From NCBI GenBank assembly GCA_947561585.1, contig CANNZV010000341.1, forward strand, positions 248,001 to 312,000: a stretch of DNA of 64,000 nt. Direction: 5' to 3'. Within the stretch, counting starts at the first letter, position 1; every line of letters begins with the position of its first letter. Of the stretch, positions 38,063-50,781 are shown one piece after another. The notes under the pieces are model-generated. The model did not search any database. It was not told where the DNA came from and saw only the letters and a list, made by a program, of their open reading frames with translations. Both the position numbers and the translations under genes were made by a program. This stretch comes from Caprella mutica. Taxonomy: Eukaryota > Arthropoda > Malacostraca > Amphipoda > Caprellidae.

Positions 38063-38945
38063 CAGTGATTTAGAACCGCCGAGTCGCGAGGCTCCCCTAC
38101 AGTGTGTCGTGAAGCTTTTTGACGAACAACTGAAAACCAGGACATGTGCAATATTGTGCATAACTTTTGGTTTTATTTTCTACTATAGAGACAACTGATA
38201 CTCCTGGGATTAACTTATAAGCATTTTGTTATAGTAAAACCAATAAAATCTTATCACGAAGGTATCAGAATGATATCTAAAAATGATAAGCCAGAATAAA
38301 TTTAATTTGTTAATTTTAAATATGGTCCCCCTTATTTCTAATATTTTTCCACTCAATATAGAAAGTTTTCTAGCGAAGAATGGAGCACATATTGGGAGTA
38401 TTTTGGCCCATTCTAGCCGAAGTAATTGCTTCAGAGCACAAACACGACTTGGCTCCAAAATATTGGCAATGTAACGATCTCAATTGATTTTAACACCTTG
38501 CTCCACGGAAATCAGAGGAAACTTGCAAGTTTTCGAGAAAGCGGTAAAAACCATAAGAAAAGATGCTTTTTAACGGCAGTAAACTGTTCTAGAGAGATAT
38601 GAGGAATTGCCGTTTCTCATGTTGTAGGAAGACAACACTGAAGATTCTTCGTGATGATGATTATCGATTAATCATTGAAGTGTTTTTCACTTCTAGGGCT
38701 ATCTTCAGATGTGCCAAGTTCGATAAATCTATTCTCAACATTTCGCTGTTTTTCTATTTTTTGTTTTACCGAGACAGTATGTTAATCAAGATGTTTAACA
38801 AATTGAAAAATATATAAGTGTCGTTTAATATGTTTAATTATAAAGTACAAGGGCTTTCTGTTCATCCTGTATATTATGATATATAAAATGATTTCTGTGC
38901 GCTCGTTTTCATGTCACAAGTTGAAAAAGGTTGAGAAACACACTG
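38063..38945. mobile_element. Candidate hAT-like element downstream of gene B
   Basis: The left end CAGTGATTTAGAACCGCCG and the right end (inverted CAGTGTGTTTCTCAACC) resemble the CAGTGgTTCTCAACC ends of some hAT families. The flanks share only TTAAC and no clean 8-bp duplication is visible. The interior has no intact transposase. This is a tentative call. Confidence 0.4.
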
Positions 38946-39252
38946 TTAACCAAAGATGAGCGAATATATTGAAATTTTGCTAAAATAATTTCATTCCACG
39001 TAACTGTAGTATTGCATGTTATATTTCTTTAAGTTTAACTCTCAAAAGAGCTACTTGAAATATATTATTTGAGCTAAATAAAATGATAAAACTTACCTTA
39101 TTAGTTTTTTATTGATTTTGTTTTTCCCGAGATCTATAGCATGTCTACTAAAAAATAATTACGTATAGCAGATAAAAATTTTCTGAGATTGTTTCATTAT
39201 ACTTGCCATTCCAAATTATATCTAAATTTTAACTGATCTCACATTGAGATCA

Positions 39253-42200
39253 TTAGTTTTTGATGGCTTCCTCAAGGAAAATTTGTTCACTCTTGACTAT
39301 TTCCTTTTCTTTCTTGTTACCAACGAATCTTCTCATGCAGCCAATAACCAGACCACCGTCTAGTTCTTCCAGATTTTCACCACCTGAAAATGGTCAATAT
39401 TATATATTGGCGATTTCAATTTTGAAGTTCTAAAATTGAATATCTCATCTTGGCACATCAGGCTTGTTTTGGTAGTAAATCTGCTTTTTCATTTTCTGTT
39501 ATTTTTTTGTCCTTCATTCAATTTGTAATTCACTAAATGAAAATGATCATATTTCAAGAAATCAGAAAATTAAAAGCTATCATAAATGTCAATTTTATCT
39601 TCATACGTGGTCAAAATTCAAACTTTAACTGAACACCTAGTAAATATTTTTTTCACTAACTGAATTTTGTGAATTTCTGAACAATAATACATTTAAATTG
39701 AATAAACTCACCTGTAATTATTGAGACGAAAATACCGGTAATCAAACAAGTGATGAAACCCAGGCCTGCGTAGTAGGTATACGAGATACCGAATAACGGA
39801 TGAGGAGGCTCAGATCTAAAAAAAAAAAGATTTATATTCAATTTATTTTATCATAATATTCATATGATTTAGGTTCTCTTATGTCAATTACATCATAATG
39901 TGAAAAGTTGAATATGTAATTCGATATTGAGTAGATGTGAATTTGTACGTCAATGTGATGTCAAAGTTTTGAGGTACTCATTAATCAGACAGAAAATGAT
40001 GCAAATCAAATGCTTAGTTTAGTATTCAAATACCAGATTAAGAATTACAAATATCAGTTTTAAAATGTACTCCACCTTATTTATGAATATGAAATTAATT
40101 ATTGAATAAATAAGTCACTACAGATAGAGTCGACTTCATTGCAGCTAAAAACTATACAAGTTATAATATATTTTCATATAGCTCCTATAGATTTTTTCTT
40201 TTAATATTGGTAGAAAATTTGGTACAAGACAATTTTAGAATCCATATCTATGTTCTTTATGGTGATATTTTTTGTGATTTGGAATTACTCGGAGTATTGA
40301 TAACAATAACTGCACTGGCCATTTAATAAACCCAGCTTTATAAGCAAACTGACACTGAGGTGGTGATGTTGTAGCTTAAACTCCTAATAGAAGATTTTAG
40401 CTCCCATTCCGTGTCATTGCATTTGTCGGTGCAGAGAGGTAGCATTACTATCTCAGGTCCTGCGTACATCGACCCAATGGAAAGAGTCAGCATCACAATC
40501 TGTAAGACACGTCAGATCAAATATAAATATGTATATGGAAATACTTTAAAGGATACTATGAAGAGACTGTTTAGAGATGCAAGTACATAGGTTATATTTC
40601 TTACAGACTTATAACTAAAGCTGAGGTTATCGCTACTTCAATTAAGTAGCTAGTAAATTCCATTTAACAATTTTCGAAAACATTCACTAACGCTAAATGG
40701 AAAGGAAACTTCAGTCCTTGCTTAATCATTATAGATGAATAACCTGAATTCTAGCTATATATTTTTTTCTTTGTCCTATGACTTTACTGATATCCGAAAA
40801 TCATAACCGCTTTTTAGTAGATATTTATACTTTTTGGGCTATGAGGGCTTGAAGTTGTGTAATATTTAGGAGTGAATTCTGGTTACGTTATTTATTATCA
40901 GGTCTTCTAGTTTGAGGTTACCTACCAATATCAGCAGAGAGTTAAGGAGTTAAGGGTTGTAATGTGAGCCAAGATTTAGACATATAGGAACATTTATGGT
41001 CTATGCATCCGTACTCTAGTTCATTCGTTAGGAGGATGTTCAAGGGTTAGAAATACCGAGTGAGCAGGATATAATAACTGTTGAAATCACTTTTTGTATA
41101 ACCGTTTCCGAGCTGCAAAAAATGATTCCGTTTCTGTTGTTTAGCGGCTCATGAGAACAGTCAATGATAATGGTTTTGATTAGATATTCGAGTGTAAAGT
41201 TTCAAGATATTTAAGTAGGGATATGCACCGCTTTTCGGTGGAATATGGAAAGTCTATTTGCTGATTTGTGGGGCCCGACGCCCTACAAAAAAAACCCTGC
41301 CAGGTCATTAAACAACAATGAAGTATGCCGAGCAAGAAACTAGCGGATAAAAAAAACTACACAACAGTTTCAACAGAATCAAAACTACAAAAAATTTATA
41401 ACCTTTGAATATTTTCAATACAAACATGAGTTTTCTTACAGTACTTAATCTAACAGTAATAAATAAGGATTAAATAAATTCAAACCCGATCATAGCTCAA
41501 AAAATATTAATTTCTACAAAAAAAAACGGTTATGATTTCGGAATCTTTGGACAAGAATACATAAGAACAATTAAAATTAATTTTGGTGGTATGCCCCAAA
41601 CAAGAAAGATCCATGAAACATTATAAGAATTATCAATTGATTCCATTAATTTTGGCTTTTCAGTACCCTGTTCAGTGAAATTTGTTCTGCAAGTTCTTAA
41701 GATTCTTTAGAAAGATATACTACATACATACATATATCATCAACTCATGAAATTTTCCCTAGAGATGTGCAAGTATACTTACAAGACTAACTGCTGTTCC
41801 AGCTAGAGCCCCCATTTTGTTTCCAAAGGGCACGAACATGCCCAATATGAAGACTCCTAGAGGTGAACCATTGAGGGTTCCTTGTATTTTCATGCTTGCT
41901 TGCAGAAGCCCGCTGACTGTGGTGAACAGATAGGCTAAGCCCACCATAACCAATCCGCACATTGCCGCTGAAATATATTTACATTAAATTATTATTGGCT
42001 CGTTCGTGCCAACCTCCTATGCTTACCGCTATGGCTTGCGGTATTTGCTCCTATTCCCCCCGATACCACCGCAGCTTAACCACCTACTCAGCTAGAAGAG
42101 CCGCTGCAGCCACCTGGTCGCGCAACAAGCTTATCTTCTCCTGTCTCGTCGGTACGTTAGGGCAGCTGAAGTGGAGTTTTGTGTCGTGGGGGATTCCAGG

Positions 42201-45200
42201 TAAGTTCACCTTCTTCAATTCACAGCCGGAAAGTTTTCCAGACTCAATTCAACGTATGGTAAGTTTATCGCAGCTCAATTTACTGCAAGGCATATTCACC
42301 GTATGGTAAATACTCATTTCATCAAGAACACTCCTCATATTTATTTATTTCTACGCATTATTTATAGTGTTACTATATATATTATGTAGGCATTAAAAAG
42401 TGTACGGAATTTCACACAATTCTTTCCTTTTACCATATCTACTTTTATGTTTTGAAATCAAATTTTTGTGGGATAGTTAATATTCACAGCTCAACTACGT
42501 TACATATCCTGCATCTTTAAAGTCGATAATGATTTTTCTTGTAGCTTTGTAATATCCTCAGGCAAAAGGGGTTCATTCTGGAGATATTTAGGAAAATCCC
42601 AGAAATAAATCCTACTTGCCTGGGATATTCCCTTAATATCCCAAGAATAAATCATTCCTGCCTGGTTAGGTTGTTTACGAGTGTATACATGTTTAACTTT
42701 ACGAGATCTCGTAATTTCGGTTTCAGTGGCCTATATGTTTTGATAGATCAAATATAATAAAAACTACCCCAATCAATTACTACTTAATTTATATTTTTTC
42801 AAATATTCAGTTATATTATTAATATAATATTTATGTTCCTATGTACTTTAATGAGGTGTAACTATATACCTTGATAAAGCCTGTATTTTACACGTAATAA
42901 TTCCTGTCCATTTAGTTCATAATCTATTAACATAATTATATTATAAGTTTTTACTAAGAGATTCGGCCTTTGGTAATTTGTATTTTCTTTATATCCCAAA
43001 TAAATTGATTTTGCGATGTACTTACTATGTGGTAAATTGACTGCGAGAACTTTCCGGTGGTGAATTTACCGTGCACCACCGTGGGGTTGTCTATTGAATA
43101 GGGAAAATAAGTCAGTTGGGTGGTTTGTCTCGTCTATCTCGTCCGTATTTGGGTCAGTCTTCGTCTAGAACTCTAGTCAGTCTATCGAATGTCTCTTCAG
43201 TTTTATCAATGTCTGGGACTGGGGCATAGAGTATTTTGTTATTTGGTCTTTATGCTAAGTGTGTCTCTACTGAAGCCTTGTGGTTGTCTTTTAGACGGGT
43301 CTGTATGGAGTCTGTACTATGTGGGTCATGTGCTGTCGTGTAGTTATTGTTTCTGTAGGTAAGACATTTTTTTCTTTATGTATGTGATTGTTAATTGTGT
43401 CAGTCGTGCAACTGGTGGCCACACTTAATGCTGCATTTTGGATAGTTAGTAGTTTCGGTGTCTGGATTTTAGACGATACGGGTAGTCACACAGTGATAAC
43501 ATATTCAATAATTGGTAGAATTATTGTATTGTAAGTCGTCGTCAGAATCCTTTTGCTTTTCCCAAAGAGTGTCGCAGTCAGACCTTTGAGAATTTTTGTT
43601 GAATTTTTTCTCCAAATCGATGCCGACATTTTCGTGGTTGGGGGACCTATTACATCAGTATCACTTATCCCTGGCTCCTGCAAGGTGGGCCTTAAGAATT
43701 ATTAATTGTTAGCTGCTATATCACTAACCGATACTATAATTAAAAGTATAATTGGGTCAGGTTTGAATTTGTAACATTTAACCTATTTTCGTATTTAAAT
43801 ATGGTCGAGGAAGCCAAATACCCATTATCAAATTTTAACTTAGATTGAAATTAATTCATTTTGAATAACTAATTATCTTTTCACATTACCAAATAAAAAG
43901 GAAGAGTAAGAAAAGTTTTAATTTTACATAAAACAATGCAATATATGAGGATTTATTTGTCATTTGAGAATTGCTACTATTAAAATTTTCGAATTTACAA
44001 ATATGTTTCGATTATCAAGATTTTGATTAAATAGTCATGAAGATCCTCTTCAGGTTACGGACAAAATGAGATTATTATGAAATATTGTACAACTAAGGTC
44101 TGGGATTTTAGGCTTTTACCAATTTTGTCTTCAAGTATATTGAAATATACTTACTCATTACTTTCGTTGTTATGGTTTTGTTATATTCCTTCATTTCTTT
44201 GAAAAATACCATTTCGACCATGAAGTCCTCCCATATTAGTGAAACGATTGAGCTAAGAACCGAAGATATTGAACTGCAAACGGAAGTATAGAATGAAAAT
44301 ATTGATCTGATATAATGGAGATAGTGATATTGACAAATATTACCGTGAAACCACAGACAAATAGTTTCTATTTAGAGATAATCTATCGGTATAAAGATAG
44401 TCCATCTGATGGCAATCTCACTTTACAGAAATGTATGCCTCGAAATATAATTCTAAAAAAAGGAAAACGATTGGACTGAAGAAAATATCTTACCTGAGAG
44501 TTCCACAGAAAAGGCAAGCGACAAACAGTCCTGGAATACCCTTGAGGTGTCCTAGGTAGTCCATCACAAAATAAGGGAGGAGCTGATCCTTCCTATTGAT
44601 AAATCCTAGCGCCATAGGATCACATCCTGCATACACTGCGAATATAGCCAAGCCGCAAAGAAGTAGGATTGCTATGAGGGAACTTATTCCAATTATGCTC
44701 AGGTACAAAATTCTGAAATTTAAATTGTGAAAAAAGAATGATTTGAAAAGAAAGACATTCAAAATGAACCGCTTAAGTGAATTGAAATTTTAGATATAAG
44801 GATTTGAAACTTTTACTCTAATATAAATATTAACAGTTAAAATTATAGAAATGCAATAAGTTAATTAAATTGTAATGAGGGTAATGTGATATAAAGGGTT
44901 CTAGGTAAATTGCTCGAAAACAATTGCTCGAAAGACAATTGCTCGAAAACAATTGCTCGAAAAACAATTGCTCGAATGAACAATTGCTCGAAAGAACAAT
45001 TGCTCGAAAAACAATTGCTCGAACGAACAATTGATCGCATGAACAATTGCTCGAATTATCAAATTGCTCGAATGAACAAAATTGCTCGAATTATAAAATT
45101 GCAAAGTTTTCGATTTTATAAAAGTCAGTTATTCATGAAGTGGAGCTGCACCTAACAATCCTTGTTTCATTTTAGTAATTTATCATTAATCATTCTATAG

Positions 45201-48200
45201 ATGATTTTAATTATTACTCATTCAGCATAATCTTTTTTTAGACCGTTTGTGTCATCTCGTATGTAACATGTGAATTGGAATCATATAACCAGAAAAATTT
45301 TTTAGATTAATTTATTACTAGCCTATCCGTATGTGACACCTCAATAGGTGAAATAACTCAAAGTTATGTCAGAGTTTTAATAAATCTACTAATTTTTCGG
45401 GTTTTAAATATGAATAGTACTGATTCACCACATGATTCCAATTCACATGTTACATACGAGATGACACAAACGGTCAAAAAAAAGATTATGCAGAATGAGT
45501 AATAATTGAAATCAATTACTAAAAAGAAACAAGGATTGTTAGGTGCAGCTCCACTTCATGAATAACTGACTTTTATAAAATCGAGAAGTGTAGGCCTACA
45601 ATTTTTTAATTCGAGCAATTTTGTTCATTCGAGCAATTTGATAATTCGAGCAATTGTTCATTCGATCAATTGTTCGTTCGAGCAATTGTTTTTCGAGCAA
45701 TTGTCTTTCGAGCAATTGTTCTTTCGAGCAATTGTTCATTCGAGCAATTGTTTTTCGAGCAATTGTTTTCGAGCAATTGTCTTTCGAGCAATTGTTTTCG
45801 AGCAATTTACCGGCTACCGATATAAAGTGCTGACGCAGTAAAATTCACTTCGACATAGACGATAACTCCTTGATACTTGACTACGGTCAATATCTGCAAA
45901 TTGCTAATCATAATGGTTTTTATATATACTTGCAAGGTAGGAATGGCTGTTATGAACCCTTTATTATTTTTTTTGGTTTAAAAAGACAATATTTTTCCAT
46001 TAAAAACAAGAAGGATAAAATCTTTACAGAAGAGGAAATTCCTTCAGGAACTACGAGTGAGGGGTTGAGTTCCCTGAAGGGGTGGACCCGACCCTCTAAA
46101 ACCTCTCCTTCGCGGCTGAGAGGATGCTGAAGGCATTCCCTCTCTGGATCGCAAGAGCCATTCGCTGTTGGAACCAGGCAGACTCCCTTGGATCATTCGT
46201 TGTCTCAACAAGGCGTCTACCTATGGACTTCATGATTAAGGAGGTCGTACTACCGTACGCTCCTGTGGTCTCTATAGCAATTGGCTCAAATATGTATGCA
46301 TCTCCAAGGGCGGAGTATTTCTGACGTTTACGGTTCTCCGCAGCCCCGGCAGCTGATCCGGCCTCAACTGCGGAATCATTGAGGTGTGTCTCGGCAAATG
46401 TGTCGACACACGTGCAATCCCAAATCAGACTCTTTCCATTCATGTAAGGAAACACAGTAATACCATCTGGGCGTTTACCATCACCTCTGTCAAGCCCAGG
46501 AGGCTCAAGTACTGAAGGGAGTCCTGCTCTCTGCAAAGCCCGTTTTACCACATCATTCATTGCTGCATATCTTGGGTGACGCCCAGAACTGTACCTACAA
46601 GACAGGCCAAGCAGTCCTCTGACATCCATCCCACTACCACAGCGGCAAGAATGAAGTTCACAAACTCTGGCACCAACTCTGAGAGCAATGGCTACCCTCA
46701 GGACCTCTGGATCGAGCTGTGTACCCAATGACGGTATGGGAATCGCGTTCAACCACACTCCAGTTTCTTTAAGAGATGCAGATAATAGTCGTGCCCTTGC
46801 TACTTTATTGATTTTTATATTGCACAATCTAGTGCAATCAAAATTATACTTACAACCTGACTTTTCCCATAGTAGGCATTGTGCTGATTCTTTGGAGAGT
46901 TGCCTGGTTGAATCCATAGCGTGTAAGAAAGTTGACGAAACCGAGCACCACAGTGTTGATGACTGTATGTCTTTCGTACAAACCGAAACCGAAACTGAAT
47001 TCAAAAGTAATAAATTAGAATATTAAGTTATTTCTATAGTTAAAAGATTTATATTGCAGAGATTTCATACTCAAGAGCTTTAGTTCTTCCATGTAATTCA
47101 GCAATGGAAATCATGTTTCCAAAACCACCGACAGTTGCTATAGCGAAGAATGTTGATACAAAGATGCCACTTATGATGATTATGGTTTGGAAAGTGTCTG
47201 TCCAAACAACTGCTTTTAAACCTCCCTGTGAATAAAAACATATTTAAAAATTCTATGATTTCGTCTTATTGAGTTAGTGTTTGGTATTCCAAATAGTATT
47301 ACCAAAGAAGAATAGATGGTGACGATAGCTCCAAGAACCGGAATATAAATCCACAAACTCAGAGGAGTGACCGCATCTAGCGCCAAAGTAGGAGCATACA
47401 GACATATTCCTAGGTATATAATGTGAGTCACGCAGTTGAAGATTGACAACAGTTTCTTCAAAAAAGTTGATTTAAAACGTAACTCCAGGTACTGGAAATA
47501 AATGCATAGTCAATTACTCGGCAATAAAAACATGAGTGTTCACAATTTGGTGAGCTGAATTATACAGTATATATATTTACCTACCTCATTGATGCTGTTA
47601 ATTTTTAGAGCCCAAAGTATGGGTATGGCTGTGTGAACCACTACCACAACACCTAAGAAGTTGCCCAATATGGACCAAGTTAACTGAATTCCATGACCGT
47701 AGACTTCACCAATATAACCTGTTGAAAGTGTTATAGTAAATTGTTGTTTTATTTAATTTTTTACACACGTTTCCACGATGTGTATTTTTCTTTAAATATT
47801 ATGAAATAAATATTAATATAGCATACTTTATTATGTACTTTGATATACTTTGTATGTTTAAATAATAATCATTAAAGAAAAATTGATTTTTTGAATGTCC
47901 TTTGGGGAGAACTTTGGGTGGATCAAAATCTAAAATTGTTATGTGGCATAACCTAAATTTACTTTTACGACTCTTATTGTCAGAATTTAGACATTTAGAC
48001 ATTATTGGATAATTTTCTAATGTCCTCTCTAATGGACGTTTGGCGTTAAAGTGTTAATTGTTGCGGAAAGAATGTTTATATATCTGCGTGTGATTATTCC
48101 AAAGAATAATTCTAGCTTTCGTAGTTGAGTTAAGGGAACCGTACATGGTTTTTGAAAATATTTTTATTAATGAGGCTACGGTTCTGAAACTTACTAGCCT

Positions 48201-50324
48201 AATATCAGATTGAATTCTCTACCGTTTTTGTTCGTGATATTTCTTCGATTAGACCCATAGAAAACGAGTTATTCGAATTCGAACGTATTTCAATTTTTTT
48301 TAAACATACTTCTTTTACAATTTTGAAGCAATGGCATTGGTTTTTTTTGCATTCGATTCTCCAAGAGATTATCTACAAATCTCTCTTCTTTGAATTTCGT
48401 TTTTCAAATTGGTTTTCGAAAAAAAAATGAAAACATAAATAAATAGATTTTTTTTTTAATTTCAAAATTTTGAAAACAAATTCGAAAATCAAAATTCAGA
48501 GAAAGCCGTTTTGTAGATAATTCTCTGGAAAATCGAATGCAAAACACCCGAGTGCTGTAGCTTCAAAATTGTAAAAGAAGTACGTTTCTGAATACCAATA
48601 TAACCATCACACAAGGGGCACAAATTTGATCCTTCCATGCCTATTAGATTAGAAAGTCAAAGAAATTTTACTTATTTTTAGATCAATAGAAGCTTTTAAT
48701 AAATTACCAGAATTTTTAATGCAACCAATGTCAAATTATATTTTGAAAAAGAAATATAAAGATTACGTACTGTTTTAACCATTATAGAGAAATTATATAA
48801 CCAGTAACTTAGGTAGGATTTAAATATTTCTTATGTACTGTTTATATTTTATAGATTCTATATGCTTTTAGACTTTTTTAGTGTCAACTGTGTATACATT
48901 TCAGTTACAATTATTTTTAATGTCTCAGAAGCTTTTATATAAAAAAAATTTAAATATGTATATAACAGTTTCTCAATAAAAAATATTTGTCCGTATGGAG
49001 AAGTGATAGAAAAACACATTCAAAGTTGCCTCCCACCTAGCGCCTGTCTGACACCCAACACCTACCCTTATGAGATATCGAGTGATACTGAGCAGAATTG
49101 CGAACAATACCTGTCACCTGTGCTTTGTGATCTGAGTAGGAGGAACTTTATCAGATATGGCGAGATAATTAATTATTACGAATTATTAGTGGCTAATAGG
49201 GTGTGCATATACCATCTAGAGCCATCCCAATTCTCGCCGCGCCCCCCTCCCTCTCTCTCTTCCTCCAGTGGGTTATAGTCACACTAGAGCTCTGATATTT
49301 CACTCAAACATCTGTAAGGTTACTAGGTAGCTATTTACGGTCACCTTAAACACACATTGACCTTTCGTGCATTAGAACATAATTATGTGCACGCTTTTAA
49401 TAGTTCAGCAATTTTTTTTCAAAAATAATAATATCTTTTTTCATTATTCTGGAATGCGTATACATTCGCTTTTAAAGTTTTAAATACTCGGTGTGCAACA
49501 ATTGTACGAAATACAAATCTGACGCTGAATTAAAAGATTGTACACCCTTTGTTTTGATTCCAAATTTGAATTTTATAAACGCATAATGAATTTTCGTCAT
49601 TTGTTCAAGATTTAAATGATTTCTTGAAATGTATAAACTTTTCTATAAGAAGTTTCTCCAATTTTATACTCTTACGGAAATATATAATATTGGATTGACT
49701 ATATCTATACTTTATTCTTAGTTGTCAATAAAAAAAAATATGCACATTCTCTTCTGACTGAAAATTAGTAAGTCGGAAGTAAAACAAAATTTAAGATTAA
49801 ATATGCTATCAAATTTCATGAAGTTTGCAGTAAAATGATGAGGAACATTTGCCTCATTGAACAAAACAATGAGACAATTTTGCTTGGAGGTAATCTTTAA
49901 CTAATAAAACCCTATTTTATCTGAAATAATTTATATCTGCCAAAATAATTCTTATCATTAACTAATCTTTGTTTATCTATCGTAGTATGTTAAAACGTAT
50001 CACTTGAGAATATGAAGCACCAATAATAAAATTAAAAAGAATGTATATTTTTCTGAATAGGCTGAAGATGAAAGAACAAAATATAAGGATCACCAAATTC
50101 AGCTTAACTTTTCATCAATTACCTAAAATGGAGATAGAAGAAAGAGACGTAACCGTGAGAGATAGAGCTACAGGTATTGGTGACATAGACCTTCCAGCTT
50201 GAAGATAGTCTGACGTAGTGTTGTTCCCTCGGAAAGCGTAAAAGATGCCGATACCCAGGGAAACAGAGAGGGTCAGTCCGAAAACTGTGTAGTCATAGAA
50301 ACTGAATTCTTGTGTTGTTCTCAT
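39253..50324 (-). CDS. SLC5 sodium-coupled solute transporter, gene B
   Basis: Tandem paralogue of the transporter at 17,426-29,127, with the same strand, exon number and intron phases. Coding exons: 50123-50324, 47585-47718, 47303-47491, 47071-47225, 46854-46994, 44494-44712, 44155-44273, 41783-41967, 40354-40499, 39712-39815, 39253-39383. These sum to 1,725 nt, 574 codons plus stop, with no break. Relative to gene A it lacks six codons in the exon 9 extracellular loop and one codon at the C-terminus. The glycosylation sequon NITT is kept. TM1 reads [20 protein letters not shown], and [20 protein letters not shown] marks a late membrane segment. Introns contain a Foldback-like element (intron 5), LINE fragments (introns 5 and 7) and a further Foldback-like element (intron 7). 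Substrate is not predictable; a change in loop sequence may mean subfunctionalisation. Confidence 0.95.
42000..42191 (-). pseudogene. GC-rich LINE-like fragment
   Basis: A GC-rich patch, unlike its surroundings, in intron 7 of gene B. Read on the minus strand, the frame contains [14 protein letters not shown] and a following Ala/Leu-rich stretch. This resembles the Cys/His tail found at the C-terminus of jockey-like LINE polyproteins. Stops interrupt it soon after. It is cut on one side by the Foldback-like element that starts at 42,192. Confidence 0.5.
42192..43077. mobile_element. Foldback-like element FB4 in gene B intron 7
   Basis: About 886 bp. The left end is GATTCCAGGTAAGTTCACC and the right end, inverted, is GGTGCACGGTAAATTCACC, followed by CGGAAAGTT in both. 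The flanks GTCGTGGGG and ACCGTGGGG match at 7 of 9 positions. The unit type is GGTAARTTCACCnnnnTCAATTCAC. The 7-base head followed by GGTAA is shared with the element at 44,897. It lies between two LINE-like fragments, so it may have inserted into a LINE. Confidence 0.65.
43087..43690 (-). pseudogene. LINE reverse transcriptase C-terminal remnant
   Basis: The minus-strand frame contains [27 protein letters not shown] and then [20 protein letters not shown]. This is the order of motifs after the catalytic core of jockey/CR1-like non-LTR reverse transcriptases. A stop follows the EYVITV segment and more stops occur downstream, so it is dead. It sits in intron 7 of gene B in the same orientation as the gene. 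Confidence 0.7.
44897..45818. mobile_element. Foldback-like element FB1 in gene B intron 5
   Basis: About 922 bp, flanked by the perfect 9-bp repeats GATATAAAG (44,888-44,896 and 45,819-45,827). The ends are GGTTCTAGGTAAATTGCTCG and, inverted, GGTAGCCGGTAAATTGCTCG. About 200 bp of tandem CAATTGCTCGAAAA units at each end are followed by unique arms that also pair: GTGAATTGGAATCAT near 45,270 against ATGATTCCAATTCAC near 45,432. The element is a near-complete foldback with a short centre. Gene A has the unbroken site GTGATATAAAATGCTGACGC at about 23,690-23,710. Confidence 0.92.
46030..46825 (-). pseudogene. LINE 3' fragment, nuclease-like C-terminal domain
   Basis: A long minus-strand frame ends at 46,096. 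From about residue 70 it reads as the C-terminal part of a non-LTR retrotransposon polyprotein: [20 protein letters not shown], then a CxC...[11 protein letters not shown] block, then [20 protein letters not shown] and [13 protein letters not shown]. The C-x-C/H cluster followed by RPD...D fits a restriction-like endonuclease region as in R2-type LINEs, but that assignment is inference. The first 60 or so residues of the same frame are only exon 5 of gene B read out of frame. The fragment is 5' truncated, GC-rich compared with its surroundings, and starts about 30 bases from the exon 5 donor. Confidence 0.75.
48120..49290. repeat. Interspersed foldback repeat, copy in gene B intron 1
   Basis: Second copy of the repeat described at 21,350-22,790. 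The inverted repeat is at about 48,320-48,580: CAATTTTGAAGCAATGGCAT against the GCTTCAAAATTG end. This copy lacks the Harbinger-like insertion. An open frame at 49,003-49,278 lies partly in its CCCTCTCTCTC end and looks accidental. Confidence 0.65.
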
Positions 50325-50781
50325 CGTAGATATTGTCTTCAATTCTGTAAATGAGAGATTTATGTTACAATACTATATTGAAATTGTTTAGAATTATATT
50401 ATTTATTAATAATATATCTGTTTGCTCTTCTACGTTTAATTTTGATTTACTTTTATTTTCAAAATTTAAGAATATTTGTCAGTTACTTCACAGTAGAGTT
50501 CCGACAGACGACTTCAATAAATGTACATTTCTGCAAAACTGTTTTTCACACACGTCTTCGGTAGCAATAGTAGTAAGAGGTAATGGTACAACTAATCTTC
50601 TCTTGGACGGTTCTATATACATGGTTTTAGCGGTTTAATTACAGTATTTACCAATAGTGAGATTAGATCATTTTACAGATCGCGTAGCTGTGCATGATTG
50701 CCAAGCAATTTAGTGTGTGTTTGATATATTAAATAATTTTTTAATTATCACCTCAAGTGAAGTGGAAATTCGTTATGCAGT
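50325..50781. other. Immediate upstream region of gene B
   Basis: The acceptor TTTACAG at 50,345-50,351 (minus strand) precedes the first coding exon, as in gene A, so the mRNA has an upstream non-coding exon. The location of that exon is not evident. A plus-strand open frame at 50,351-50,638 has no family pattern. Confidence 0.45.

Noticed and set aside
38210..38474. Opposing open frames (82 and 63 codons)
   Set aside because: Both lie within a candidate hAT-like element, mirror each other, and resemble no known transposase segment.
41962..42309. 115-codon plus-strand frame as a gene
   Set aside because: It spans the end of a LINE-like GC-rich fragment and the start of the Foldback-like element; the minus strand shows the better LINE pattern.
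44830..45841. Several overlapping frames with FRAIV or CSKDN repeats on both strands
   Set aside because: They arise from the tandem AATTGCTCGA arms of the Foldback-like element, not from a gene.
46856..47004. N-terminal part of the 302-codon minus-strand frame as part of a protein
   Set aside because: This stretch is exon 5 of gene B read in the wrong frame; only the part after about residue 70 is LINE-derived.
49003..49278. 91-codon plus-strand frame
   Set aside because: Overlaps the pyrimidine-rich end of an interspersed repeat, with no family pattern; judged accidental.
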